Source: Metaphire vulgaris (taxonomy: Eukaryota > Annelida > Clitellata > Crassiclitellata > Megascolecidae). From it: 64,000 nucleotides of DNA. This document shows, in pieces, positions 25,137-38,891 of this stretch. A model generated the notes under the pieces. It was not told the origin of the DNA and made no database searches. It was given only the letters and a program-made list of their open reading frames with translations. The position numbers and the translations under genes are program-made. Positions within the stretch are counted from its first letter, which is position 1; each line of letters begins with the position of its first letter. The stretch is taken from the NCBI GenBank assembly GCA_018105865.1, contig CM030834.1, forward strand, positions 15,741,719-15,805,718, read 5' to 3'.

Positions 25137-25852
25137 GCTATATATGACAGACAAAAAGATTTCACTCGTTTGTTTTTTTAACGCAAGATCACGGGCATAT
25201 CAGATTTTTAGAGACTATATCACTTTCCAAACGCCCGTGCTTTTAGGAAAATCTGGAGGCAGTAGGTTAATCGGTTGGCCGCCTTATTATACCTTTTATA
25301 TTTACGTTTACATAATAGTTTGTTAGGTCGGCGTGAATTGATCCTAATCATACTTGTACAGGTATTTCCATGTATGTACTTTAATTTCTTAAGACATTTG
25401 ATTGTGAGTTTCGTTGAAGTGTAATGGATAACTTTAGGATGATGTCTTTTCTATGCCAGCAATTTAAAATTTGAAAAATTCCAAACACAGGGCCCCGATA
25501 TGATTCCGTTGTCTGTTTCAAACCGTACACGCGCCATTGTTGGTCCACTATTCTGCAGCCTAGTTTTGTAATCTATGCCATTTTATAAATTTTGCCTTTA
25601 CAGATCAAGCATTGATATCTACATCAGATAACATTACAGTGGTATGAGAACCAAAACTCTAACGATCACAAAGGCATTATGTTATTGCGCCATTACAATT
25701 CCGTCCGTATAATAACGATCATTGTCTGTCGCTGACGTTCCTTATTGCGACTGCAATTCAATCCCTTCAAACGCTTCTTTCTACGAGTGAGTCGCCGAAA
25801 CATTTGCGTTTCAATTGCTAAGCGGTCTCTTCTGTTTGTCGTTTGTGGTGAT

Positions 25853-26041
25853 CAGTGGCGTCGCCAGGAATTTTTGGTTGGGGGGGGGGAAGGGGTCTGG
25901 CGTGTCAGATTCCTTACCCACCCCTACCCCCCCCCCCCTTCACAAAAAACTTTCTCACCGGATTTGCGCGAATCTGGTAGTTGGTCTGGGGCAGGTTGGG
26001 GGGGCAGTTGCCCCCATTTGCCCCCCGTGGCGACGCTAATG
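25853..26041. mobile_element. MITE with perfect 8-bp TSD (CAGTGGCGTCGCC ends)
   Basis: This 189-bp element begins CAGTGGCGTCGCC and ends GGCGACGCTAATG. GTGGTGAT is duplicated at 25845-25852 and 26042-26049. The GC-rich centre creates long but meaningless open frames. Confidence 0.8.
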
Positions 26042-26092
26042 GTGGTGATCGTTGGGAGAAACGGCGTTCCAAAGAACGCAGACGCGAAGAAA

Positions 26093-26160
26093 TCTCTCTC
26101 CGTCTGCCCGCCTGCCTGCCTGCCTGCCTGTCTGTATGTCTGTATGTACCTATGTCTCTG

Positions 26161-26196
<36 letters not shown>

Positions 26197-26205
26197 AGGT
26201 CTGGA
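26093..26205. repeat. degenerate CTGC/TCTG/CTCTGT microsatellite
   Basis: A compound tetranucleotide-to-dinucleotide tract next to the MITE at 25853-26041. It is non-coding. Confidence 0.85.
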
Positions 26206-27678
26206 ATCTGGAATTATCCGACGCGACGACTTGTTCGTTTCCGGCCCGGCGATCGTCGAAACAGAGGGCGAGGGGCAGAAGGTACCTGCCGACCATTCAC
26301 CAGACAATCGTCGTCGTCGTCGTTATGTGCGTCGTAGACGACGGATTTCCAAGCGAAATAATTCGGTTTCGCAGCGGCGTCGATGGTTCCTCTATAGGCG
26401 CACCCGAAAACTGAGGCACAAAGCGACGTCCGTTCTTGCGTCACGGCACCGGGTAATTGGGCCTGGCACAACAACTGCACTACTGACGATGTTCTGTAGG
26501 CCCTATACTAAAAGATCTGTCTCTTGCTGCTTTGTCCTGTCGATACTTTTTTAGGCCAGTGTCTGCATCCGGTGCAGCTTACACGTAGATGCAGAGCGTT
26601 CGTCATCGTCAGTTTTAACCCTTTGCCACCGAGGTTGCTCAAAGCGCACCGCGTGCAGAGTGCAGACTGTATGTGTCCTAAGAAAGCGATTATTATTCGT
26701 CTGTAGAACGCGTGGTCGAAACATACAGGAAACGATTTCAACCGAATGGTAATGGGACTGAATTGATCAGACCAGATCCTATCCGGTTCATCAACAGCTC
26801 GTCGACAAAAGGCCGCTTTTGCCGATCGATTATTGGCTCTCGTTCCAAGCGTCTTTTGCGGCTTAGGGAGGGTAGTCCTATAGGCTTGCAAGGTTTCAAA
26901 AGTAATGCAAAATGATTTACCTTCGCGTCATCGGATCCTTGATGCGCCTAAGCGTGGCGGGTGGGGATGGATTGGGCGGTGCGGTGGGAGGGTTCTGCGC
27001 CAGCGTTGCGTCTGAATTGTTTTCTCCCGCCCATGCACCACTCTGGTCGGTTTGTGGGAGATGTCTTAATTAAAAGGTGCTATAACGGAAACTCAGACGA
27101 TGATGGGGAGACGTTTTGTGGCTGTGGACGCCTTTTCAAACTACGTGGAATAAAGGAGATCAAGTGATGCATCAACAGACGAAACGAAGAAGATCGGATT
27201 TCCGCCGAGAAATTCTACAACTGAAGGTTATGCGACACATGCATACAATATAGAAGGTTTCTAAATAAAAGAGAGAGACAGGGGAAGGGGAGAGCGCGCG
27301 CTAAAACACACGCAGCACGAGAGGGAGGGAGAGACCGACAGATCGAAACTGACCGACGGACAGAGATAAGATCATAAGACAGAATCACAAGTACAGTATA
27401 CGTATGCAAAATCTTCACAGAACAGCAGAATGCCTCGTTATGTATGAGTTAAAGTATGGAAGGGAAGGACTGAAGCGTCTGAGAAAGACAAGCTGTGTGC
27501 AGTTTTGCGCTTCTTTCAAAAGTGTAGTGTGGAAATCTTCTTAACTGGGATAGAAAGCAGAGGTTCTAGTTTCTTCTCTCACACTTGCAACCGGCGTAGT
27601 TGCAAACGTGAACATTGGAGTCTGCTTGAGCAGATTAATGGCAGAGCGCATCCTGCAAGTTCAGCGCTGTCGTGAACG

Positions 27679-28097
27679 CAAGGGCGGTTCCACGTTGGGG
27701 ATGATTAGGAATGCATCCTCCCCACCGGCCCACCAAAAACGCGCGTGTGGCGTTGAGGAATTTCTGAGAAAAATCGCTATTGAGGTCTTCAATGGAAGAT
27801 GATCGTCTTTAAACGGATTAGCCTTGATGTATTTCCACAAAGATATGGAAAAATCCTTAGACAATGTCATTGACAAATTCGCTTCCACCAATAGAAAACT
27901 CGATTTTGCAATATGACTTTGTACAGCCAGACTAAAATGGCTTTTATTCGTTGTCAATTCTGAGCATTATATTTTATGAATCAAATCTACAGATTTCCTC
28001 TAAGCCGTTTACATACAGTATAATTCCTTTAACAATTGGCAGGACCTTGCTAGAAATTCATTGCATTCCCCACCAAGGGTTCTTGGAACTGTCCCTG
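27679..28097. mobile_element. hAT-like MITE, copy 2 of the 8.6-kb family
   Basis: Ends CAAGGGCGGTTCCA and CAGGGACAGTTCCAAGAA bound 419 bp. The flank CGTGAACG is duplicated exactly at 27671-27678 and 28098-28105. The interior is the inverted relative of 8604-9232, without that copy's extra segment. A partial end of the same family lies at about 19250-19292. Confidence 0.85.
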
Positions 28098-28219
28098 CGT
28101 GAACGGTTTGCAAGTATAGTACTGTTCCATTCTTTACCTCCGCCCAGTCGACGATTTTGGCTATCTAAGTAGCGTCGTGAGCTCAATTGGATCTGAAAGG
28201 ATGCAGATCCAGGGAGTCA

Positions 28220-28358
28220 CTATAGGTCTATAAGAGAACCTATGAGAGATCTAGGTCCATCAGAGAACCTCCCCTTTCTAGGTATGTAAGAGAACCTCTC
28301 CGGTATATAAGAGAACCTCTCCTTTCTAGGTCTATGAGAGAACCTCCCCTTTCTAGCA
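28220..28358. repeat. ~35-bp minisatellite (AGAGAACCTCCCCTTTCTAG)
   Basis: About four imperfect units of AGAGAACCTC, CCTTTCTAGGT and TATGAG repeat head to tail. No gene or mobile end was seen. Confidence 0.75.
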
Positions 28359-29925
28359 GCCACAAGTTAATGTGAGAAGCTTCCCCCATTGATCGAAAGC
28401 TTAGAACAGACTTGCATCGCAACCAACTCCCGCATCAATTGTGAGAGATCTGCTTGCCACTCCCCCCGCTGCAAGACGCAACTGCTCGGGTTTCAGTCTA
28501 AGACGCACTTTTCTGAAGTTCAGAGCAGCTCATTTGACCAGGGAATGACAACTATTCTATTGCAGTATGCTCTAATGCTAAGTTCTCTGCGTGGCGGGCA
28601 AATATTGAAACTTGTCGACTCACTGCACTCCAGAGTCGATATGGGGAAATGTTCCACTACGCTGCACTTGGTAAGGTAAGCTCAAAGACTTACTTCAACT
28701 CTTCTACGTGCATTGCTTGGCTCAAATCGAGGCGATATCCATTGATAATAACATACAGCTCAGAATATATCATACGATTTGGGAGTAGGCCTAGGGCCTA
28801 CATGAATTCTGATGTCTAAAAGCAAAAACAAATTATTTCAAATTATGTTCTTATGATGGAACAATTCTAATATTGAAATAACGAAGTCCTGACGGAAAAT
28901 TCAGTAGGCCTATATCTAGCGTTAATAACAAGAATTTCGTATTAGAGCACTAGTTAACTTCAAGAGTCGAGTATTCTTTGTCGCTATTTGGCCATAACGA
29001 GAACAATATAGAATTGTACTGTAGATATCAATATCAGCTGTAGAAATCAATTGTAAAGTTTTACAGCTCGTGTTGTTAGTTTTTACCGATTATTATTGCA
29101 TAACGTTAATCACGTGACGCATCCATTGGCGCCTGGGCGCATGCTCTGGCCCATCCATTTAATTACTCTGAAAGGCGTCGAGTTGTTTGAAGAGTTTCCC
29201 TCGGGCCTATTCTTCTTTTTGTGTTAGCAACCCTTAGTACGCAAAACAGCCGCAGTTAGGCCCGAAGAACTCAAGTACATACTCGGCTTCCTTGGTTAAG
29301 CAGTTAATTATTAAGGACCTTTTCGAGGTAAGTCTCGCGATTCAATCGTTCGCACAAAATCACGCACATAATGGACGCTAGAGAGGAGGGGAGGACGAGG
29401 AGGAAGACGAGGAGGAGGAAGAGGAGGAGAAGTGCAGCCAGCCGCTGTCGTTTTAATCGTCTGATTTCGAAGACGCAAAAATCCACAGACTTGTCCCACG
29501 ACATTGGACCTACTGTAGGGCCTGTATCAGCGGGTTACGACGACGACGACGCGTTCGTAAAGGATAAATGCTGTGGATGGCGAACAATTCAATCGACACA
29601 GTGATACATCCACAACGGGATCATTATCTGGTAGCAGCGACGTGCAAACAATGAAGATCGACGAATCGCTGGACGAGCGAATCGCCGAATATCCCGCCGT
29701 CGCAATGCCAGGTGTCATAGGCTATTTTGACTCGCGTCACAAGAAAGGTCCCCACGACGCTGCCGACGGCAAATTGCGGCTAGAGAGGGGCGGGCGTATA
29801 TACGGCCCTACTTTTATGCGCGGATTCTCCCACCTTTCATCACACCCATCCCACCTCACCCCAGCCACCTCACCCCAGGCGCACCCGTCAGACGAACTCC
29901 TCCGAGTTATTGAGACCATGACTCC

Positions 29926-29927
<2 letters not shown>

Positions 29928-29964
<37 letters not shown>
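29928..29964. repeat. (GAC)n trinucleotide tract
   Basis: About 12 GAC/CGA units, which create an Arg-rich run in one frame. It is not supported as coding. Confidence 0.9.
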
Positions 29965-29966
<2 letters not shown>

Positions 29967-30150
29967 GCTAAGGCGTGATCCATGTACGAGCGCGTTCTTT
30001 GGCGGATTAAGGATTTGGTCGACGCATTGTTCTCGACTCACGGCTTAAGAACGCATTTACAACTCTCGGAGACAACTAACTGACTACTATACTATAGAGG
30101 GTCATACATATATTATATATATAAACACACACAGCATATATATATATATG

Positions 30151-30155
<5 letters not shown>

Positions 30156-30199
<44 letters not shown>
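30156..30199. repeat. (AT)n microsatellite
   Basis: A pure AT run of about 22 units. Confidence 0.95.
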
Positions 30200-30201
<2 letters not shown>

Positions 30202-31510
30202 AGAGATAGAAAAAAGAGAGGAGAGAATGAATGGTGTGGCGAAATGTAGCTGGGATCTGGCGCTACCCCTTCGTTCGGTCGTAGGGGGGCCGTCGTTAGA
30301 CGATTTAGACACGGCAGAAATCTTCTGGTCTGAGTCCAATTTGCGTCGTATTACCATTGTGCGAATGTTTCGTCGCCCGCAGCGTTTTGCAAATCGCCAT
30401 TCCGATTGTTGTGCGCCGATGATCATGGCAGCGGATCTCTGCCATTATTCGCATCTGGGTTTAGGGTCCCTGTAAACAGTGAACGCTGTTAATGCTGTAA
30501 GTTGCACGATTGCAGGGGACGAAGGGGGTAGGGTAGAAAGGAGGGGTTCGAGTACAACTCTCTTTCATTTGACTAATCTTCTAGACAGATGGCGCCTTAA
30601 ATTTAGAAATGTCTGCATTTGTGGTTTATGAGAAAGATTCTTAATTTTAAGAAACATTTCCAAGCAAGAATAAGGAGTTCGATTTTAAAAATAAGTGTCC
30701 CTTAAGAAAAACCACCCTTTGCCAATATCATCGTCATGATTGCGCTTGACCAATTATCGTCACTCCCTTAAAAAATTCCCGACTTTGATGCTGCAATATT
30801 TTAGCCTCTCTAGTCAACGAGGAATGGGAAAAATTATTAGATTACCTTAGTTGTCTTAGAGATACTGAAAGTTTTTGAATATTCCGGCAGGTTATTAACA
30901 TCTGCGGCCGTGATAAAAAAATGTTCAGCCAAATTTTCACGCAAGAAACCTTTTGCCATGCACTCTTCATTCGCATATTCCTTCTTCCAAGCAAATTTCA
31001 AATTCTGCCGTGTGAAATTCGGTCTAAAATATGTCCATACAGACCGACAGGTCCATAAATAGGTCTATACAGCACACGATGTTCTCAAACGCCACTTCAA
31101 TTCATATCTACTCCGTATGGATTTCTAGACGATCCATTTGTTCCGCGGCGTATAGACCTGCGGTGCTCTATACTTGCACATAAGAGTGGACGAATAGTGC
31201 CATTATATATGGACAACGCAACGGTGGACGAGGAGCTCTCTTGAAGCGCACTTCATGTCTTTTTGCTCTTTCGAAAGAAGAGCCTTATATAGACGCATAC
31301 ATACGAATGTCATTTTCTTGTCTATACGCGAACCCAGTGGAGACAAAAGCCGTCGGATCCATCGTCCGCACCCAAATGTAAACTAATTCACATACTGTAT
31401 ATATATATATATATCCGCTTTCTCTTCACCGCCCGCCCTTCTCCTTTTTGTCCGCCTCCACATGTTGCTCGCAGATGAAAACTTGCGGACATTGTGTTAA
31501 CAGGTCAGCG

Positions 31511-32402
<892 letters not shown>

Positions 32403-32601
32403 GAGGCGTAAATGCGTTCGGACGTGGAGTGAGAGAGAAGAGTGGAAGAGAAAGAAAGAAAGAGAGCAGTGTGGATTCATCACTATGAAAAATCATAGAA
32501 TTCGTATGAAACGCTCTCCCCACGCTCTGATGCTGAATTGAAAACAGCGTCTCAACTGACGACTTCGGCTGCTGCTGCCTTCTCGTCATCCCAACTTTGC
32601 A

Positions 32602-33488
32602 ACGAGCAACAATTGCAACGAGCAACAATTGCAACGACGCCAACGAGCAACAATTGGTTTAGCATTTAACTTGAACAACAATTTGGTTGAGCAACAATTG
32701 CAGACCATTTCCCATACTTCGCAATGTTGTTCTAATTCATTAAATTATTTTATTAATTATTTTATTTCATTAAATTATTTTGTTTAAAATACTTTGGATA
32801 AACGATAATTGATTAGTCGACATTTAACAATTGAAGTTACAACAGGAAGTTACGACGCGCGGCTATTCGCCGAGACACGCAGATGACATTCTTTTATAAT
32901 CCAATAGAGGAAACTGGAATTACTTTCTATGCAGAAATCAGCTGTTTTGAGCCAATATCTGCGAAAGACAGCAAGGCATTTGCTTTAAATGCGGTATTCG
33001 GAATGGAACGGTCGTTAGGTTGATGACCAAGAAAGGCTGTCCTGGTACCAAGCTTTCAGAACTATTTGAGTTCCACGTAATCTGTGACTAAGAGACAATG
33101 GCTGATCAGATCCCGCAAGGGAAATGTGAAATAGCGAATGTTGGAAATCTTGGATTTAGAGAAGCTGTTGTTGATACTAACCCACCGTTTATTGCATATG
33201 GACCGCTGCGTCGACACCGATCGACATCCAGTGGCACAGCAGCGATATCCGAGTGTCGGCACACTGTCATGTTATGTGGATCATCTTCCGAACCACATGC
33301 GTGTTAACTCTGCATGTCAACAGTGCAGCGGGGGCGTCTCAGGTCTAGTGAGGCGTTTGATAAATATTCTATTATACTACATTACATGTTTCCAAATCGG
33401 CTCCTTTTCAACTTTTAATAGTGAAATTATCACCGCCTGAGTAGTGTGTTAATTAAATGACGCATCTATGAAAAATCATAGACTGACG
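32602..33488. repeat. ~780-bp dispersed repeat, copy B, inside a 47-bp direct repeat
   Basis: This copy of the repeat at 20122-20905 lies between two identical 47-bp segments, 32555-32601 and 33489-33535, which contain GACTTCGGCTGCTGCTGCC. The left end has extra GAGCAACAATTG units. The flanking direct repeat is far longer than a usual transposon target duplication and points to a duplication-linked insertion. Confidence 0.85.
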
Positions 33489-33756
33489 ACTGACGACTTC
33501 GGCTGCTGCTGCCTTCTCGTCATCCCAACTTTGCACACTCTCATGATCTCATCTGGCAGTTCGGGGGAAGGAGGACGTGGCTTCGGTGGAGGGAGCGGTG
33601 AGAAATTGTCACTGCATGACATAATGGGATGCGACTTTGGGCGAGGATTCTCCCTATTCGGCCTGTATGAAACATTCGTCATCCCCGATGAACGAAGGGT
33701 GTTTTCTATTGCCCTCGAATGTCAGTGTAACAGGGATGAGAGAGAGAGAGAGAGAA

Positions 33757-33760
<4 letters not shown>

Positions 33761-33793
<33 letters not shown>

Positions 33794-33960
33794 CAGGCAT
33801 ACAATTTATATAGTTATACAGCGCAGTAATAAAAGCGAAAAAAACGAAAGTCAAGAGCGCTTTACATTTCACACATGAACGAGATGTTAAATAAGTGTGT
33901 TTTTAGTTTCTTGGCGAATAGAAATAGAGAGAGAGAAAGAGAGAAAGAGAGAAAGAGAGA
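33761..33960 (-). mobile_element. 3' end of a LINE with (GTTA)n tail
   Basis: The minus strand reads FAKKLKTHLFNISFMCEM, then an AAAGCGCTCTTGAC segment and a TAGTTA-repeat tail at 33761-33794. It shares the KTHLFNI terminus with the copy at 16744-17140. A GAGAGAGAAA-type microsatellite at about 33926-33990 interrupts the upstream side. Confidence 0.65.
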
Positions 33961-34596
33961 AAGAGAGAAAGAGAGAAAGAGAGAGAGAGAGGAGGTTAAG
34001 GAAGAAGAAGAAATGAAGAGAAATTGTCATAAAAACCCTATTATTAACACAAATGGACGGATTTAAGTAACTCGTCCCTTTGTGATGCACTGTTGTCACT
34101 TGTATTCAAAGTAGTTCACAGTAACAACAACAGCAACAAATACGAGGTAGTTTCCTATTATATCGGCCCTGGATAATATAGTGAAGGCACATATCGCATA
34201 TAGGCTATACGACCGTGTCGCTGTATTGTCTTGTACTGCCGCTATTATTTCATACGAACACAGACTTCTGATACTCGTTCTGCATGAACTTCCGGACTGA
34301 TATTTCATCGATTCATTTAGCGCCTGTATTGTATTTTAGAACAGCGGAAGCTGTATACGTGCATAAAAGCAACAGGCACACCGCTGTTTATGTACAATCA
34401 TATTTTTACTAAACGCTCGCTATGCATTCACGGCCTCAGTATGCCTTCACCAAAAGTCATTTGTCCATTGTCTTATTATACAGAACTATTAGCCTATACA
34501 CAGACTCGCAATTATGATCTTTAATACCTTTGCTTTCAAAGAGAACTTATGCACGTCTTCTATAGGCCCTTCGATTAGCATAATACATATAAATCG

Positions 34597-34634
<38 letters not shown>
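34597..34634. repeat. (AT)n microsatellite
   Basis: A pure AT run. The flanking DNA from about 34.0 to 35.7 kb showed no other feature. Confidence 0.95.
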
Positions 34635-34638
<4 letters not shown>

Positions 34639-35696
34639 CTCGGCTTAAATGGATCTTACTTGAACGATGTACCTGTATATTTATTCAGTGACAAACTCCT
34701 CTTGACTTATATTGTTCTTATGGACAATCGCGCTATACAAAAGCAAACTGGATCATTCAAATCATTTCGTCATACAACTGCAAAATGTACTGAGACAAGG
34801 AAGCGTATTTGACCGAAACGAATAGACATTTTCAACATGATTTTTAAACGCTAGAAGCGACCGCCGTAGATGTCTAATCCGAAACAAGCTTTAGACTCCT
34901 TTTCCCTCTGAGCTATACCTTGGTGACTCTCTCGAGAGCGTCGGCTCTGAAAGCGAGGACAATATTCCATCAGCCCGTGGTCCAAACCCCGGGCGGTCAG
35001 AGATTTTATTTCTCAGGCAGTCGCATGTCCGCCGGCACGGAGTGAAAGTTAAAATGGTCTGTGCAATGTACCGAGTTCGCTGTGCTTTGGTAGGTTAGCG
35101 GCGATAGACGGTGAAGCTGTATAGTTGCTGTCTACCCATGCAGAAGGGCCGATATAATAGATACCTGACAATGCAGCTGCACACAGCTATCAAAGCACGG
35201 CAGCATTCGGTTGGTAACATGAACGCGCCGGAGGATTTTTTCCATTGGTAGTGTGACCCCATAGATAGTACTCATCGACCCCCCACCCACAGATAGTACT
35301 CAGGCATGATTTAATCGCCCAACATACAGAGTGAAACACCAAGCAGATTTAAAATATCTCGAAAATATAATATAATATAATGTAACAGAATATTTGTATA
35401 GTAGGCCTACCTCTTCAGAAGAATCGCCCAGAAGCGCTCCCTCTGCGATTACTGCAAACTGAGTAGGAGATGGGTTTTATATAGGCTTTAGGCCAAAGAA
35501 GTCGTTTCAAAGAGAAGGCCACCGAATCAGCAGTTGCTAAGTTACCTATGCGGGGGGTGAGTCAAGAGTATTCCAGAGGATAGGGCCAACTGATTCGAAA
35601 CCTCGTGTCAGGAATAATGAGGCTCGTGCTTCAGGCACACCGAGAATACCGTGAGTTGTTGACCGAAGATATGGCCGACCAGAGATCGAGCCAAGA

Positions 35697-36041
35697 CAGC
35701 GGTTCACAATCACAAACCTTTAGAATTTTTTGCGTGGCGGTCCCTTAGAAATTTTTTTTGAAGATTTGCGGGCCTTATACGATGTGAATTTTAAATTAAC
35801 TGTATAACTAACACATATATAGGCTTCTTGTTTTGTCAATCAATTATTTAATAAGAAAATTGCAAATCTTAGTCATCAAATTTAGATTCAAATGGAATCA
35901 GCACTCTTGAGTCATCACATCAGTGTGTTTTGTGTTCTGAGGTGTTGGTGAGATATCTTGAGTAAGTAACTTTATGGTCCCTCTGAAACCGCTTGGCGGT
36001 CCCCTATCTAGGGCGCGCGGACTCCAGTTTGAGAACCACTG
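35697..36041. mobile_element. hAT-Charlie-like non-autonomous element
   Basis: The ends CAGCGGTTCACAATC and GTTTGAGAACCACTG resemble the CAGTGGTTCTCAAAC ends of hAT-Charlie type elements. A GCGGTCCC phrase is repeated near both ends. The flanks AGCCAAGA and AGC(TAATC) agree only partly, because the next MITE was inserted directly at the right border. Confidence 0.65.
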
Positions 36042-36044
36042 AGC

Positions 36045-36204
36045 CAGTGTTTTTCCAGACTCCAGGCCTTTGGAGGGGAATTGACTTGGCTGGAGGAGAA
36101 GAGACAGTTTAATGCAAAAAATTTAGTGCTGCGATTTTGGGGTGAATTTTGAGGGTTTTTTGGAGAGGAGATCTCCCCTCCTAACAAACCTGTATAAAAC
36201 ACTG
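36045..36204. mobile_element. MITE, CAGTGTTTTTCCAG family, copy 1
   Basis: This 160-bp element has ends CAGTGTTTTTCCAG and TGTATAAAACACTG. The flanks are CACTGAGC and CACTAAGC, an 8-bp duplication with one mismatch. The left duplicate overlaps the end of the neighbouring element, so this insertion came second. Confidence 0.8.
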
Positions 36205-36611
36205 CACTAAGCTAATCTCAAAAACTTTCTTCTACAGTGTAGGCCTAACTGATAAATCTTCCAGTCATAAATTTCAAGGACGATTGCCAAATTGTAAGTG
36301 ATGCATTGTTATAACTTACTTTAAAGACTTAGAAACTTTAAAGACTTTACTTTACTTTACTTTAAAGACTTAGAAACTTTAATTCATGCGAAAATTTTCT
36401 TATGTATTTGTAGAGATAATACAGGACCTTCACATTATTTATTACGGTATAAATAAGAGAACTTAGATCATAATAATTTAAAACAGTGGGCGTCATTAGA
36501 GTTGGCGTCACCCGTTAAGTTAAACCGCAATGTTACCATTCCAAAATACCAAAAAATACATCATAAATGCACCTGTACCAGCTCATACGTAAAAGTAGAA
36601 TCGCTTATAGC

Positions 36612-37035
36612 CAGGCCCGCCGCAAGTGGGGGTGCAGAGGGTGCAGCTGCACCCCCTGGAAAAATGTAGGGGGTGCAGTGCATTGAGTGCAACCCCTGGA
36701 AAGAAGATAGGCTGAACTCCCTCTGCACCCCCTTTCAGCTAAAATTTGTCAAAAAATTGCCAAAATTTGCTAAAACTGGCCCAAAAAATGCCAAAATTTG
36801 CTAAAATTGGTCCAAAATTGCCAACATTTGCAAAAAATCGCCAAAAATTTGCTAAAATTAGCCTAAAATTGCTAAAATTGGCCATAAAATTGCTAAAATT
36901 GGCCATAAATTTGCCAAAATTTGCCGAAAATTTGCAAACAATTATCTTGCCCCAAAGAAAAGTGTGAAATGATGCTACTGCTTTTATCTGGAGAAAATAT
37001 GCACCCCCTGATGAAAATTCGTTCCGGCGGGCCTG
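36612..37035. mobile_element. MITE with internal GCCAAAATTT minisatellite
   Basis: Ends CAGGCCCGCCGCAA and TTCCGGCGGGCCTG bound 424 bp. CTTATAGC is duplicated exactly at 36604-36611 and 37036-37043. From about 36749 to 36945 the interior is an array of roughly 15-bp units of the type TTGCCAAAATTTGCT. That array reads as a repetitive peptide but is not a gene. Confidence 0.9.
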
Positions 37036-37373
37036 CTTATAGCCTATTAAGTTATTAACCCTATTTAATTTGCAAACACCAAACGCTTTGGTGTCACCCG
37101 CTTCTGATGTTGTAAGAGATTTAGAAATTGGCTTTATCTAGATTCTGTAACTTGTCGAGCATAACACAGCCGGACTTAACTTGTTGCTATATTATTTTGC
37201 CAGGTTAACATAATTGCATAATTGGTTATATTTCGTCCTATAAAAAGGGCATAAAGTGAAGACCACTTTCCGTGTCTGATTTGATTTTTGTGTCATGTAG
37301 AGTAAGGCCGGAGGTCTTTGCGCATGCGCAGCGCAAAGACGATAGTGAATCTCTCCTGCTTACAATTATTAAT

Positions 37374-38843
37374 TCACCAAGCTCTTCCGTTGAACAGACA
37401 GCTCCGAGTGGAAAAGTCAGCGATTCCGGTCTGATGATGGTTTCCATAGACCATCGATTCCGCAGAGGCCAATGACGACAGCGACACCGTCTGGTGACGA
37501 ATCGTCGACGACGATTGCGCATGCGCGTTGGCATTTGCGTGCCCGCCGCTTCCGGGGTTCATCGTGGCCCCGATGCGCGAGACTCCGGTTCCGGTCTGCG
37601 ACGGAAGAACCGAAGTCCCGGAACTGGAACTGGGATTCGCGTTTTTAACCGAACACGTCCGAACGGCGGCGCTATGAGTCATCGGACCCGACAGAGGCTG
37701 CGAACAACTGGTGCGTTGACCCAGTCTAGCGGTCTCCGAGGCGGCGTTGCCATGACGCCGGTCGCCGTGGTAATAGCGGGTTTCGTCGTCGCTGGAGCGG
37801 GACGACCCAGACGGAGACTGGTCGTCACGTCCGGCGGTGCACGGCTTCCCGTCCTTGACGAGGACAGGAACGGCGACGCGCTTCGGCGATCCTGCGACGG
37901 ACTGGATCGGCGGCGGCGGTGGCGGTTTCTGGTCGACCTTCTTCTCATTGTCTTTCTGCGCCTTCTTCGTCTTGTATCGATGGTTCTGGAACCAGATCTT
38001 CACCTGCGTCGGCGTCAGTCCGATCATCGTCGATAGATGCTCGCGTTCCGGGGCCGACAGGTATTTCTGCTGGCGGAACCGGCGTTCCAGCTCGAAGATC
38101 TGCGCCTGCGTGAAGAGGATGCGACGACGGCGACGCTGGCTGAAGGAGAACGGCATCCCGTAACGACTCGGGTGGTGGTGGTCCAATGCCCCGAAGGTGG
38201 CAGCCATGTTGTTCACGTGACTCATGGCAGCAGCCGACGCAGACATCGTAGCCACCGACGGGGGCATTCCACAGGACCCGCTTCCCATCAATCGCGATAC
38301 TATAATGCACACAAAACACAAGATCATGTAAATCATTAGATTACAATCCACAGAAGCAACGGTTTACTGTCATGCACTGGAGACTTATCAGGGTCTCGTC
38401 ATTCAGAGTACCATACGATTTATGGGAAGTGTACGATTATTAATTTACCTTTATTTCTACGCATTTTGGAACGTCAGACATACATGCATTTTCATATAAT
38501 TTGAGCTGAGAGTTTGCGGTATGTATACGCCTACAAATGCGAGGTGATAATGCTTAGACATTTATGCTTTTTGATATAGGTATCGACATGCTAATAGCCT
38601 AAGTCTTTATCAGGAGGTGATTAGTTTTAGTTTGAATGCGAAACTTATCCACTGAAAAGGGGCAGAGAGGCCCATTTGTGAAGCTTCTCAAGGGGACGAT
38701 CGTCTAACCTCCTTTGTTAGAAGCCAATATGTTTCATTTGTGCTTGCAACATGTACAATTAAAATTAAAATTATATTAATTATATATGTACATTGTACAT
38801 ATATAATTAATATAATTTTTTAAACTTATAAAAGTTTATCACT

Positions 38844-38891
<48 letters not shown>

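Noticed and set aside
29371..29971. Open frames of 77 and 132 codons ending in poly-Arg
   Set aside because: The Arg tracts come from GAC/GAG repeats and no domain or splice pattern supports them. A lineage-specific gene cannot be excluded.
36746..36967. 73-codon repetitive Lys/Leu/Pro frame
   Set aside because: It is the minisatellite inside the MITE at 36612-37035.
37494..38339. Plus-strand open frames of 100-180 codons
   Set aside because: They are antisense shadows of the GC-rich Nkx2.1 exon 2, which has a strong homeodomain match.
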